From Bacillota bacterium (GTDB lineage Bacteria > Bacillota > Sulfobacillia > Sulfobacillales > Sulfobacillaceae), in contig JAJZZA010000007.1 of the NCBI GenBank assembly GCA_021797825.1, forward strand, positions 1 to 64,000: a stretch of DNA of 64,000 nt, read 5' to 3'. The notes below the pieces were generated by a model. That model made no database searches. It had not been told where the DNA came from and saw nothing but the letters and a program-made list of their open reading frames with translations. This document shows positions 17,702 through 26,371 of the stretch, piece after piece; the first letter of the stretch is position 1; every line of letters starts with the position of its first letter. A program made the translations under genes and the position numbers.

Positions 17702-18684
17702 TGACCCCCAATTTGGACATTGCCCATCTGTCCTTGTCCTATTTGACCGAACGGGGACGTGTGCCCGCCTTGCGCAACGTTTCCCTCGCGGTGTATCCCA
17801 ACGAAATTGTCGGGCTGGTGGGTGAATCCGGCAGCGGCAAATCCACTCTGGCGATGGCGGCCATGCGGCTCTTGCGGCCCCAGGACATCGCGCTCGAAGG
17901 CAGCGTCCGGGTCCAGGGGCAAGAGGTCTACCGTCTTTCCCCGGAGGATTTGAAACGCTGGCGCTGGGAGCATCTGGCAATGGTCTTTCAAAGCTCCATG
18001 AACGCGCTGAATCCGGTGCTAAGCGTCGCGTCCCATTTTTTCGACACCTTAAGTGCCCATCGCGCGGCAGACAGTAAACCGGTGATGATGCAACGCGTCC
18101 GCCAGCTACTGCAGCTCGTCCGCCTCGATCCCGATGTGGCGGTTCGGTATCCGCACGAATTGTCGGGGGGAATGCGCCAACGGGTGGTGATTGCCTTGGC
18201 GCTGGCGCTAAACCCCAAAGTGCTGATTATGGACGAGCCCACCACCGCCTTGGATGTGGTCGTGCAAAAGTCCATTCTCGACGAGATTTCGGCAATCCAG
18301 ACGAAACATCAGCTGTCTGTGCTGTTCATTACCCACGACTTCACCCTGGTGCAAGGCCTCGCCCACCGGATTGCCGTCATGTATGCGGGCGAAATCGTCC
18401 AAATCACCGAGCGCGAAAGTCTCGCGCGCGAATCCGTGCCGAATCACCCCTATACCACCGCTTTGATGCGCGGCATTCCCCGCTTGACGGGCAGTCGGGC
18501 AACATTAGAGGGGATCCCGGGGGAACCGCCGGACATGACCCGGCTACCGCGCGGCTGCGCCTTTTATCCGCGTTGCCAAGATCGCCGGCCGGTATGCGAA
18601 TCGACCCCGCTGCCCGAGGCAAGCCACGATACCTACGTCCGATGCCACGCACTGACGGCTGAGCGCCGGGAGGAGAGATGTTAA
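17701..18684 (+). CDS. ABC transporter ATPase, DppD-like
   Basis: A 327-residue ATPase of the Dpp/Opp D class. Walker A GESGSGKST, signature LSGGMRQRVVIALAL, Walker B VLIMDEPTTALDV and H-loop FITHDFTLV are intact. The C-terminal oligopeptide/dipeptide transporter extension has the Cys pattern CAFYPRCQDRRPVC, which in relatives can hold an iron-sulfur cluster. It energises import together with the next gene. AAGGAGG precedes the start codon. Confidence 0.9.
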   Translation: MTPNLDIAHLSLSYLTERGRVPALRNVSLAVYPNEIVGLVGESGSGKSTLAMAAMRLLRPQDIALEGSVRVQGQEVYRLSPEDLKRWRWEHLAMVFQSSMNALNPVLSVASHFFDTLSAHRAADSKPVMMQRVRQLLQLVRLDPDVAVRYPHELSGGMRQRVVIALALALNPKVLIMDEPTTALDVVVQKSILDEISAIQTKHQLSVLFITHDFTLVQGLAHRIAVMYAGEIVQITERESLARESVPNHPYTTALMRGIPRLTGSRATLEGIPGEPPDMTRLPRGCAFYPRCQDRRPVCESTPLPEASHDTYVRCHALTAERREERC

Positions 18685-18686
18685 CC

Positions 18687-19643
18687 ATGGCCCACGAGCC
18701 CCTAATCCGGACAACCTCACTCACGGTGCGCTTCCGCCGTCGGGGCCAGTCGCCGCTGTTGGCAGCCCGCGACATCAGCCTGTCCATCGGGTCGCAAGAG
18801 ACCGTGGCCTTGGTGGGCGAATCGGGAAGCGGCAAGACCACCGTCGGCCGCGCCTTGGCCGGCATGGTCAAACCGTCTTCCGGCACGATCCATTTTCGCA
18901 ATCGCGACGTGTCGCACATCCGCGGACGCGCCCTGCTCGAGTATCACCAAGACAGCCAAATGATTTTCCAAGATCCATTTGCCTCGCTTAATCCCTGGCA
19001 CACGGTATCCCACCACATCCTCCGGCCGTTGGCGCGGCTCGCCCATTTGACGGGCAACGACCGCCGTCAAGCCGCGGACGAACTTTTGGCTGCGGTGGGA
19101 TTGACCCCGGTGTCGGTCTATCGCGACAAATATCCCCACGAACTGTCCGGGGGACAACGGCAACGGGTGGCCATCGCCCGCGCCTTGGCCCCCCGTCCCT
19201 CCTTCATTGTCGCCGACGAACCGGTCTCCATGCTCGATGTCTCGCTACGCGCCGGAATCTTGCGGCTGCTGGAGTCCTTGCAGGACCAACACGGTTTGAG
19301 CTATCTCTATATTACCCATGACCTCGCCTCGGCCCGGTATTTGGGCCACCGCATCGCGGTACTATACGGCGGCAGTCTGGTCGAGTTAGCCCCTGCCGAG
19401 GAGATTGTGGAGAGTCCACGCCATCCCTATACCCGGCTGTTGCTGGCCGCGACCCCGGGACGAAACCCAACGGGCGCGTTGCCGGAAACGCAACCCGGCG
19501 CCCCGGACTTGTCCGAAAACCGCGCGGGCTGTCCCTTCGCGCCCCGCTGTCCGGAAGTCTTGCCGATCTGCCGGGAGAGCCGACCGAACCTGCAAGAGTT
19601 CGCAAGCGGCCATCTGGCCAGTTGTCATCGCATGTCGCCTTAG
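18687..19643 (+). CDS. ABC transporter ATPase, DppF/OppF-like
   Basis: A 318-residue second ATPase of the importer. Walker A GESGSGKTT, signature LSGGQRQRVAIARAL, Walker B FIVADEPVSMLDV, H-loop YITHDLASARY and C-terminal CPFAPRCPEVLPIC cluster motif. ATG 18687 (MAHEPLIRTTS) is preferred because GGAGGAGAG lies 9-13 bases upstream. An in-frame ATG at 18678 abuts that site directly and overlaps the previous gene. It is the last gene of the operon; no terminator hairpin is obvious in the following 100 bases. Confidence 0.9.
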   Translation: MAHEPLIRTTSLTVRFRRRGQSPLLAARDISLSIGSQETVALVGESGSGKTTVGRALAGMVKPSSGTIHFRNRDVSHIRGRALLEYHQDSQMIFQDPFASLNPWHTVSHHILRPLARLAHLTGNDRRQAADELLAAVGLTPVSVYRDKYPHELSGGQRQRVAIARALAPRPSFIVADEPVSMLDVSLRAGILRLLESLQDQHGLSYLYITHDLASARYLGHRIAVLYGGSLVELAPAEEIVESPRHPYTRLLLAATPGRNPTGALPETQPGAPDLSENRAGCPFAPRCPEVLPICRESRPNLQEFASGHLASCHRMSP

Positions 19644-19879
19644 CCGCTTTCGCCGCCGTTGACGCCTCTGCCCTCGGCGCGCCCGATTCCGCCTGCAATC
19701 CGCTTGGTCTCCCGTCCGTTTGAGCCGCGGCGGGATCTCCGCCGCCGTGAAACCAGCACTGGGGGCGTGCGCCTCCGCTCGGTTGGGAGGATTTGCAAAT
19801 CATCTCAAGCGGAGGGTGTCGCGGCCTGCCCGCAGGGATTTGACTCATTGTCAGTTCCCGCTGGCGCCAGCGTCACCCG

Positions 19880-20129
19880 CTTGGCAGGATACTCGCCATC
19901 TTTCTCGTGGTATCGGTGATTTTGGCTATGGGCCCTCGCCGCCCGCTCGCACGCGCATTCTGCCTCTCCCGTGGGCCATCGCTACCCGTCTGCCGCTAAT
20001 CCGTCGCGCCTAAGGCTTTTCGCGTTCTTGGCCTTTGCCGTCTTGTTCGGCCTCTTCGTGGCTGGTCTTGCCGTCGTCCCCCTTATTCGCGGATTGACGG
20101 CCGCCGCCGTCGGTGTCGCTTTGGCCTAG
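19880..20129 (+). pseudogene. Debris of a membrane protein
   Basis: Two strongly hydrophobic segments occur close together in different plus frames: LGRILAIFLVVSVILAMGPR from 19880, and LFAFLAFAVLFGLFVAGLAV from about 20013, which continues to a TAG at 20127-20129. Both have natural-looking codon use and helix-like hydrophobicity, yet neither has a start or forms a full gene. I read them as frameshifted remains of a polytopic membrane protein whose family I cannot name. A further readable stretch in the frame ending at 20340 (FSFADQGASMPYQALSHYRF) may be part of the same wreck. Confidence 0.35.
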
Positions 20130-20924
20130 GCCCGCACGGCATCCCACTTTGGCGTTGCAGCCGGCGCCGCGGTTCACGTCGTCCCCCGTGGCCCAATCCG
20201 CGCTCCCGCCTGAGCCCCGCCAGCTGGTGTTCTCCTTTGCCGATCAAGGCGCATCCATGCCCTATCAGGCGTTAAGCCACTATCGCTTTAGCATGGCCGA
20301 AGGCAACGGACCGGCGCCGCCCGCGCTGTACAACTCCTGACTTTTGGTCCGCATAGCCGAGGAGGGACCAATCCCCAACTGCTCGCCAGTCGGCCACCCC
20401 CTGTCGACTTATCTTAGCCTCGCCCAAATCAACGCGAGCGTCGCGGTGGGATCCAGCCGACTGGGCATCGCCCGCGACTATCCCGGGTGTCTAGTGGTCG
20501 CACGCTGCACCGTTACCGCCGACCAGACGCGGGCCGTGCCGATGACCGGAAACCGCGTGGCCATCGGTATCGTAGGCACCTGGACGGCGCGCCATCCCAT
20601 CATCAGCCGGTTTGGACCGCTTGCCAGCCGGACCCGCTTCCCATTGATCCGGGAACAAACGAATTCGCACCCCAGTCCGCATCCGCTGGGCAGCGTCACA
20701 CCCGTCTTTCCCCGTTCCGCCTTCATGTCCCAGCCGTTACCATCAACCCGCCAATCCGCCGCAACGTGCGTCCGCAAGCCGGAACCTTGGCCGTTTACCG
20801 GCACAGCCCGGAAACGCGAGCACAACAGAGCAGCAAACCACTTGCGCGTTGCCGTTTTTTGTCGGGCATAATATTGTAGAAATGTGTAACACCACTCTTG
20901 GCAATTCGTTTGGAGGCCACGCCC
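20130..20924. other. Gene-poor stretch
   Basis: Long plus-strand frames here (20113-20340 and 20344-20871) lack ribosome sites and domain motifs. The first has a natural-looking C-terminal half and may be decayed coding sequence. Near the right end, CATAATAT (about 20867) upstream of the Trp-rich gene could be a -10 box, with no good -35. Confidence 0.35.
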
Positions 20925-21605
20925 ATGCCGCAGCCTTTCATCGATAATCGTTTGTGGCCGCTTCTTTCCCAGCGGATTCGCATTCCCGCCTATACCGCTG
21001 ACGCCTGGCAAGCTTGGTTAAGACCGGCCATCGAATATCCTGATACCCCGAAGGCTTGGGGAACCAACAGCACATGGAACGCGGTTCGAGCCGTCGTGCA
21101 GTGGCACGCAGTGCAAGACCGCACGCTTCGCCTATGGGGCTGGCCGACCGTGCAGGCGGCATGGACCGCGCAAGGCGGCCCGACCTGGGATCCGTGGGCC
21201 CTTGCGCTGGTGGCCGGCGCGATTGATTCAACAACCGCGGTGGCGGAGTTTGACACTCCTCACGTCTTGCATCATCCGCTCGAACCCGGCCTTGCGCTTT
21301 GGGCCTGGGCCGCGCTGCCGCACGTGACCCATTGGCCCGATTTGACCGGTCTCGCGCCGCTGCTGGCACTGGACGCGGTATTGCGGAGTTTGGTTTCTCC
21401 TTCGCCGCGACCAGCCCACCCGCACTTTTGGTCGGCGTGGGCGGCGTGGGTGCAAGACCCGCCGCCCCAACCCACGGATACGGTTGCGGTTTGGTATCCG
21501 GCTTCACTCTTCACAACCTGGGCACAGGCGCTGGCGACGGCGGAAACCCTAATAACGGGGATTCCCGCGACCATGCCCGCAGCGCGTCAGTTGTCGTGGT
21601 GGTGA
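20925..21605 (+). CDS. Tryptophan-rich protein of unknown function
   Basis: A 226-residue protein I do not recognise. It is a credible gene: TTTGGAGG lies nine bases before ATG 20925 and the frame is open to a TGA at the end of a WW pair. I count 21 tryptophans (about 9 percent), many spaced in short motifs such as RLWGWP, AWAAW and TWDPW, plus many Pro and Ala. There is no signal peptide or clear membrane helix, and Cys is absent. The first 25 residues (PQPFIDNRLWPLLSQRIRIP) look like a structured start. It sits alone between degenerate DNA and an IscB relic, so it may be a lineage-specific or horizontally acquired gene. Confidence 0.6.
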   Translation: MPQPFIDNRLWPLLSQRIRIPAYTADAWQAWLRPAIEYPDTPKAWGTNSTWNAVRAVVQWHAVQDRTLRLWGWPTVQAAWTAQGGPTWDPWALALVAGAIDSTTAVAEFDTPHVLHHPLEPGLALWAWAALPHVTHWPDLTGLAPLLALDAVLRSLVSPSPRPAHPHFWSAWAAWVQDPPPQPTDTVAVWYPASLFTTWAQALATAETLITGIPATMPAARQLSWW

Positions 21606-21729
21606 ACAGCGTCTTTTCGGTCAGAAAGCTCAAGTTGTTGCCAACGGAGCCACCAAGAGTAGATATATCGCGAGTCGCAGGAGCTGTGCAAGTGCTAGTT
21701 CCGCATCTTATTACGACTCAAAACTGTCA

Positions 21730-21957
21730 ACTCCCCCGCCCTAAGCACGGAGCTTGAGGGAAGCCGAGAGCTCAGGTTGACCAGGGAAAGCGGTCGCCAA
21801 CCCGCTACGGTATGTGGAGTGCCGAAGACCGACGCCGGGATGCTTCCTCAGTTCCAGCCTCGCGAAGCCCCGATTGCAGACAAACGGGAGGGGCCGGGCG
21901 ACACGAATCGGGGCCGATGGCCGCCACCCCATTTTCCGAGGGGAGGCAGACCGTAAG
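21730..21957 (+). ncRNA. OmegaRNA/HEARO-like RNA upstream of an IscB relic
   Basis: The 230 bases before the IscB-like frame contain structure expected of an IscB guide-RNA scaffold. A hairpin-like CTCCCCCGCCC...GGAG...GAGGG lies at the left end (about 21731-21760). AGCGG...CCGCT follows near 21791-21808, and a perfect 9-bp stem GCCCCGATT (21867-21875) pairs with AATCGGGGC (21906-21914) around further G/C-rich stems. HEARO RNAs (omegaRNAs) are known to lie immediately upstream of iscB with the guide at the 5' end. The assignment rests on position plus stems; no covariance search could be run. Confidence 0.5.
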
Positions 21958-21963
21958 GACGAT

Positions 21964-22240
21964 TTGGCGGTATTGGTGCTGGACACCCGGAAGACGCCGC
22001 TCGTGCCGTGTTCGGAGAAGCGGGCACGGTTGCCGTGGGAACCAGGCCGAGCGCGTGTGCAGCGGATGGTGCCCTTTACCATCCGACTGGTATTCGCAAA
22101 CGGGAGGATTCCAATGCTTTAGCGGAATACGAACGAATGGGGCAAGGGATCTGCCGTAAACGGTGCCTTTTCGGCTTAACGGGTCGCTATCCGGATCCCG
22201 GCCCGGAGAGTCAACTCGCCTATGGATATATAAGGATTGC
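21964..22240 (+). pseudogene. iscB: IscB (RNA-guided nuclease) relic
   Basis: From TTG 21964, after GTAAGGAC, the frame reads LAVLVLDTRKTPLVPCSEKR and then GRARVQRMVPFTIRL. This is the N-terminal PLMP domain of IscB, the transposon-encoded ancestor of Cas9. A TAG at 22120-22122 ends this frame. About 65 bases on, in another frame, DPGPESQLAYG (22188-22227) matches the RuvC-I motif usually seen as IDPGSKTTGIA, preceded by the PFRL that normally leads into it. No bridge helix, HNH or RuvC-II/III region is convincingly readable before 22850, whereas a whole IscB needs some 1.2-1.5 kb. The gene is therefore frameshifted and truncated. TTG might still give a short PLMP peptide. Confidence 0.6.
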
Positions 22241-22768
22241 CACCCCACATACAAGCAACTGGTCCTGGGGGTGGTGGCCCGAACCGAGGGGAACCCCTAT
22301 GGGGTGGATGTCAGTGACGGCAACATGGATGACCCCAGGTGGAGTCGCCCTGCGGTACTCCAGACCGGCTCTACCTTGGGGAAAGCCGCCCGGGCTCGAA
22401 CATTATTCGTCGCCGATGCCAAATTCGTGAGCCAAAACCCCGTCGCAGATTGGTGCCAATGGGGAGTCCGCTTGGTGGCCCGACTCGCCCATACGTGTGG
22501 ACGCGAACAGACGACGCCACACCCGCCATCAATGGGAAGCGGTCGGGACGCTCGGCGACCCAAACGCCCCCTGACTTACACAATGTGCGAGCTGCCGGGG
22601 ATGATCCGGGGCCAGTCCGTCCGGCTGATTGCATGCGGAGCTACGCAAATACCTCACATAATTTGACATTTTGGGTCCCCCGCTCCGCCCTGCCCTCGTG
22701 GCCTGCTCCCGCCTCGCCGGGTGGCCCGGGGTGCCCGCACGCCATTTAAACTCTTTTTAAATAAACTG
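22241..22768. other. Stretch without an intact gene, possible further IscB remains
   Basis: Frames such as 22163-22666 are open but have no recognisable domain. A segment near 22380-22470 (ARARTLFVADAKFVSQNPVA) loosely recalls the Arg-rich bridge region of IscB but is too weak to claim. Composition becomes A/T-rich after 22740, where the promoter of the next operon begins. Confidence 0.3.
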
Positions 22769-22797
22769 TTGATTCCTAAGTTTCCCCCTTTTATAAT
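22769..22797 (+). promoter_or_regulatory. Sigma-A promoter of the sugar ABC/TatA operon
   Basis: TTGATT (22769-22774), 17 bases, TATAAT (22792-22797). The -10 box is perfect and the spacer optimal. The start would be near 22804, about 47 bases before the first gene of a ten-gene operon. Confidence 0.75.
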
Positions 22798-22803
22798 CTT
22801 AGT

Positions 22804-22815
22804 GAATCGATATTC
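22804..22815 (+). promoter_or_regulatory. Candidate operator at the transcription start
   Basis: GAATCGATATTC has inverted GAAT/ATTC arms around a CGAT core and sits exactly at the predicted start site. The LacI gene inside the same operon (28994-29995) is the obvious candidate regulator. The centre is not perfectly symmetric, so this is tentative. Confidence 0.35.
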
Positions 22816-22850
22816 TGTAGTCTGAATTGTCCGACTTCGGGAGGTATCTT

Positions 22851-23948
22851 GTGTCTGGACTAGCCGTCAACGAGGTAAAGAAATCCTACGGACCGGTTGA
22901 AGCCGTCAAATCGGTGACCTTCACCTTGGAACAAGGCCAATTGATGTGCCTGTTAGGTCCTTCCGGTTGCGGAAAGACAACGACGCTGCGCATGATCGCC
23001 GGTCTGGAATTCCCCGATTCGGGGGACATTCTGTTAGGTGACCGCCGGCTTAATGCGCTGGAACCGCGCGAACGCCGGATTGGGATGGTTTTTCAAGGAC
23101 TGGCCCTATATCCGCACATGACCGCCCTGCAGAATATCGGCTATCCCTTGAAAGTGCGCCGCATGGCCCAGGCGGAAATCGCTACACGAGTCAACGCCAT
23201 CGCGTCCACGCTAGGCATTGCCCATTTACTGGCGCGCAGACCCAGTCAGCTAAGCGGAGGCGAGCAGCAGCGCGTGGCTCTCGCCCGCGCACTGGTGCAA
23301 GAACCGGAACTCTTTTTGTTGGACGAACCACTTTCGGCGCTCGATGCCAAGGTGCGCACGGTTATGCGGGAAGAGATCCGAAATGTCCAAAAGCGGCTCA
23401 ATATCACCACCGTGCTGGTCAGCCATGACCAACTCGACGCGCTCAGCATGGCAGACATGATTGCCGTGATGAAGGACGGTCAAGTCCAACAACTGGGATC
23501 GCCGCACGATATTTACTATCAACCCGCCAACACGTTTGTGGCTCAATTCATCGGTGAACCGACCATGAACCTGCTTGACGGCGAGCTGGGATCCACCGGC
23601 CATCTAACGTTTCTTGGCCACACCATTTCAGTCGGCGCCGCGCGCAGCCAATCCGAACCGGTCGTGGTGGGGTTGCGCCCCCAGGACTTTGTCGCGTTGA
23701 GGCACCCGACTCATGAACTGCTGGAGTTCGAGGGGAAGATCGTTTCAACCCAACCCCAAGGCCCGGACATCGTCATGCGCATTCTCTTGCGCGACAACAC
23801 CCTCGTCGTCCTATTGCCCTGGACACATCCATGGTCGGAGGGGGACACTATCCGGTTAGGATTTCCTTCGGTCCACATGCACCTCTTCAACCGGTACAGC
23901 GGAGAACGCCTGCCGGAGTCACCGAACGCACTGAGAGAGGAAGGATAA
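22851..23948 (+). CDS. Sugar ABC transporter ATPase, MsmK/UgpC-like
   Basis: A 365-residue ATPase of the carbohydrate uptake (CUT1) class. Walker A GPSGCGKTTT, Q-loop MVFQGLALYPHM, signature LSGGEQQRVALARAL, Walker B LFLLDEPLSALDA and H-loop VSHDQLDAL are all intact. They are followed by a C-terminal OB/TOBE regulatory region of about 110 residues. GTG 22851 is chosen because GGGAGG lies six bases before it; the frame itself opens at TTG 22827. It is the first gene of the operon and would power the two permeases downstream. Confidence 0.9.
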   Translation: MSGLAVNEVKKSYGPVEAVKSVTFTLEQGQLMCLLGPSGCGKTTTLRMIAGLEFPDSGDILLGDRRLNALEPRERRIGMVFQGLALYPHMTALQNIGYPLKVRRMAQAEIATRVNAIASTLGIAHLLARRPSQLSGGEQQRVALARALVQEPELFLLDEPLSALDAKVRTVMREEIRNVQKRLNITTVLVSHDQLDALSMADMIAVMKDGQVQQLGSPHDIYYQPANTFVAQFIGEPTMNLLDGELGSTGHLTFLGHTISVGAARSQSEPVVVGLRPQDFVALRHPTHELLEFEGKIVSTQPQGPDIVMRILLRDNTLVVLLPWTHPWSEGDTIRLGFPSVHMHLFNRYSGERLPESPNALREEG

Positions 23949-23949
23949 C

Positions 23950-25407
23950 GTGGAAACCAAGAACAACGGCATCACTCGCCGGGATCTGATGAAAACGGCG
24001 GTCGTCGCGGGTTCAGCCCTGGTCGGGGGCGGAGTGCTGACAGGCCTGGCGGGCTGCGGCACCTCGTCCACCCCTGCGGCATCGAGCAGCGGCAAAGTCT
24101 CCGCTCCCACCGGAACCGGCACGGTTGCCATCGAGTGCGACGCAGGACAAAACGAGGCGCCTTTTCAATGGTTCTCCTCGGCCCTCAAAACGAAATACGG
24201 GGCCGAAGTCAACATGATCGGGCTGCCCTTCGTCGGCCAATATCAACGGCTGGTCACCGAGTTGGTGGCGCGTTCCGCAGTCTACGACCTGATGGTATTC
24301 CCGCCGCAGTTCATGGGCGATTTCGTCGCCAAGGGCTTTTTGGAACCGTTGGACCAATACACCAGTTTAGTCAACCCCAATTTGCCGGACGTGATGCCGG
24401 CCTACCGCGACCCCAACCTGATGCGCAATGGCAAGCTCTACGCGCTGCCCTATGACGGTGACATTCTCATGTTGACTTACCGCCAGGATTTGTTCTCCGA
24501 TCCCACCGAGCAAGCCAACTTCCAGAAAAAGTACGGACGGCCGTTGGCGGTTCCGACCACCTGGGACGAATTTATTCAGGTCGCCCAATTTTTTACCCGT
24601 CCCCCGCACCTGTACGGCGCCGGAATTTACGGCCAACGCGGATTCTGCTATGCCTGGTTCGTTAATATCATGGCGGCTTATGGCGGCAAGTGGTTCGACT
24701 CTTCGATGAACGCCACCGTCAACTCGCCGGCGGGCGTCACCGCGCTCACCAAGCTGCTGGAGATTGCCAACTATTGCCCGCCTGGGGTTCTGCAAACCGG
24801 ATACCCGCAGTTGAACCAAATTTTTCTGGACGGCTCCACCGCGATGGTCATCCAGTGGGACGATCTCCCGCTCAAAGTGGACAATCCGGCCATGAGCCAA
24901 GTGGTCGGCAAGGGCAGTTTCGCCCCCTGTCCGGTGCGCAACTATATGCCGTACTCACGCGTCATGGCCGTCTCCGCCTTCTCCAATAACAAAGCGCGCG
25001 CATACGAAGTGGCGGCCTACATGACCCTGGAAGGCTATAAGTATGTCTATGACCCCAACTGCGGCGAGGATCCCTATCGAACCTCGCAGTTGCATGCCAG
25101 TTTGGTCAAGACGCATACCGGTCAGCCGTCGATGCCGGCCGCCCAAGCCAGTGAGTATGTGAACGCGATTAAGGGCTGCATCGCCACCGGCTATCCGGAA
25201 CTGAGCATCCCAGGCGCTCCCCAGTATCTTGATCTGCTGGATTTGTTCGTCAACCAGGCTCTCGCTGGCACCTTGTCCCCCAAGGCCGCCCTCGATTCCG
25301 CGGCGAGCGAATGGGACAGCTTGACGCAATCTCTCGGCGTGTCAAGCCAAACCGCCGCTTACCAAGCGTGGATTACCAGCTTCCGTGAAGCCGGAATCCA
25401 ATATTAG
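23950..25407 (+). CDS. Sugar-binding lipoprotein with twin-arginine signal (SBP family 1)
   Basis: A 485-residue extracellular solute-binding protein of the CUT1 type. The N-terminus carries ITRRDLMK, a twin-arginine motif, then a mild hydrophobic stretch and the lipobox LAGC (Cys at about residue 36), then a Ser/Ala-rich tether. It should therefore leave the cell folded through the Tat system and be lipid-anchored. Later motifs such as GKLYALPYDGDILMLTYRQD and the WDEF region are usual for the family. Start GTG 23950 follows GAGAGGAAGG. Tat export fits with the tatA-like gene at 28801-28965 in the same operon. Confidence 0.88.
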   Translation: METKNNGITRRDLMKTAVVAGSALVGGGVLTGLAGCGTSSTPAASSSGKVSAPTGTGTVAIECDAGQNEAPFQWFSSALKTKYGAEVNMIGLPFVGQYQRLVTELVARSAVYDLMVFPPQFMGDFVAKGFLEPLDQYTSLVNPNLPDVMPAYRDPNLMRNGKLYALPYDGDILMLTYRQDLFSDPTEQANFQKKYGRPLAVPTTWDEFIQVAQFFTRPPHLYGAGIYGQRGFCYAWFVNIMAAYGGKWFDSSMNATVNSPAGVTALTKLLEIANYCPPGVLQTGYPQLNQIFLDGSTAMVIQWDDLPLKVDNPAMSQVVGKGSFAPCPVRNYMPYSRVMAVSAFSNNKARAYEVAAYMTLEGYKYVYDPNCGEDPYRTSQLHASLVKTHTGQPSMPAAQASEYVNAIKGCIATGYPELSIPGAPQYLDLLDLFVNQALAGTLSPKAALDSAASEWDSLTQSLGVSSQTAAYQAWITSFREAGIQY

Positions 25408-26344
25408 CGTCCCCCGGCTCGCGAAGGTGGGCGGGACCCCCCCGCCCACCGCGACCCGGCGCAGGGCCCAAAAGGCAAAACGGTTCGGATGGGGGATGTC
25501 CCTGCCGTTGGCGGTGATTTTGATCGGGCTGAGCATCTACCCTTTGGTCTATTTGCTCAAGACCTCGTTCACCGATTACCAAATGCTCGGCATGCAGCCC
25601 ACGAAATTTGTGGGGTTGTCGAACTACAGCCACTTGTTGACCAGCGGCCTGTTCCGCCATTCGCTGGCGATAACCGGGGCCTTTGCCTTGTCGGCGGCGA
25701 TTCTTCAGATGGGCCTGGGGACGGGGCTGGCGTTCTTGATCCGATCGCTCGGCCGTCGCGCACAAACGGTTTTGGTGCTGTTGCTGATTCCCACCATCAT
25801 TTCGCCTGCCGTGGTCGCCTTTCAATGGGTCCAGCTGTTTAATTATCAATTCGGGCCGGTCGATTACCTCCTCACCCAAATCGGCCTAAAACCGTTGCTT
25901 TGGACCGGAAGCCCGCACCAGGCGCTGGGATCGCTGCTCTTGGTCGACTTCTGGGAATGGACCCCCTTTGTCATGCTGCTGGTGTACGCCGGGCTGCAAT
26001 CGCTGCCCGAGAAGATTTTTGAGGCCTCCGCAATCGACGGCTCCACGCGATTGCAGACGGTTCGGTTCATTACCTTGCCGATGTTAAAGCCGGTCTTGGG
26101 GATTGCCTTGATCTTGCGTTTAATCGGGGTCTTTAAAATGGTCGCCACCATCGCGGTCCTCACCAACGGCGGGCCCGGGATTGCAACCGAAAGCGTTTCG
26201 TACTACACCTACGTTAACGCCTTTACTTATTTCGACATCGGGTATTCGGCCGCACTGGCGTTCGTGCAGCTCATTATCATCATGCTGCTGGTCAAGATCA
26301 TCCTGCGCTTGATGAAACGTCCAGGCGTCCGCACCCTGGCCTGA
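25385..26344 (+). CDS. Sugar ABC permease, MsmF/UgpA-like
   Basis: A 319-residue CUT1 permease. After a basic N-terminus come six predicted helices starting with GMSLPLAVILIGLSIYPLVY, the LKTSFTDYQ loop typical of the family, and the EAA motif EASAIDGSTRLQTVRFITLP. The GTG at 25385 overlaps the binding-protein gene by 23 bases and has no good ribosome site; GTG 25427 is an alternative. It forms a heterodimer with the next gene product. Confidence 0.87.
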   Translation: MKPESNISVPRLAKVGGTPPPTATRRRAQKAKRFGWGMSLPLAVILIGLSIYPLVYLLKTSFTDYQMLGMQPTKFVGLSNYSHLLTSGLFRHSLAITGAFALSAAILQMGLGTGLAFLIRSLGRRAQTVLVLLLIPTIISPAVVAFQWVQLFNYQFGPVDYLLTQIGLKPLLWTGSPHQALGSLLLVDFWEWTPFVMLLVYAGLQSLPEKIFEASAIDGSTRLQTVRFITLPMLKPVLGIALILRLIGVFKMVATIAVLTNGGPGIATESVSYYTYVNAFTYFDIGYSAALAFVQLIIIMLLVKIILRLMKRPGVRTLA

Positions 26345-26371
26345 GAGACTTTCGCGAAAGGAGGGACATCC

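Noticed and set aside
20344-21011. Frames 20344-20871 plus and 20478-21011 minus as genes
   Set aside because: They overlap each other, have no ribosome site or motif, and the minus frame overlaps the start of the better supported Trp-rich gene.
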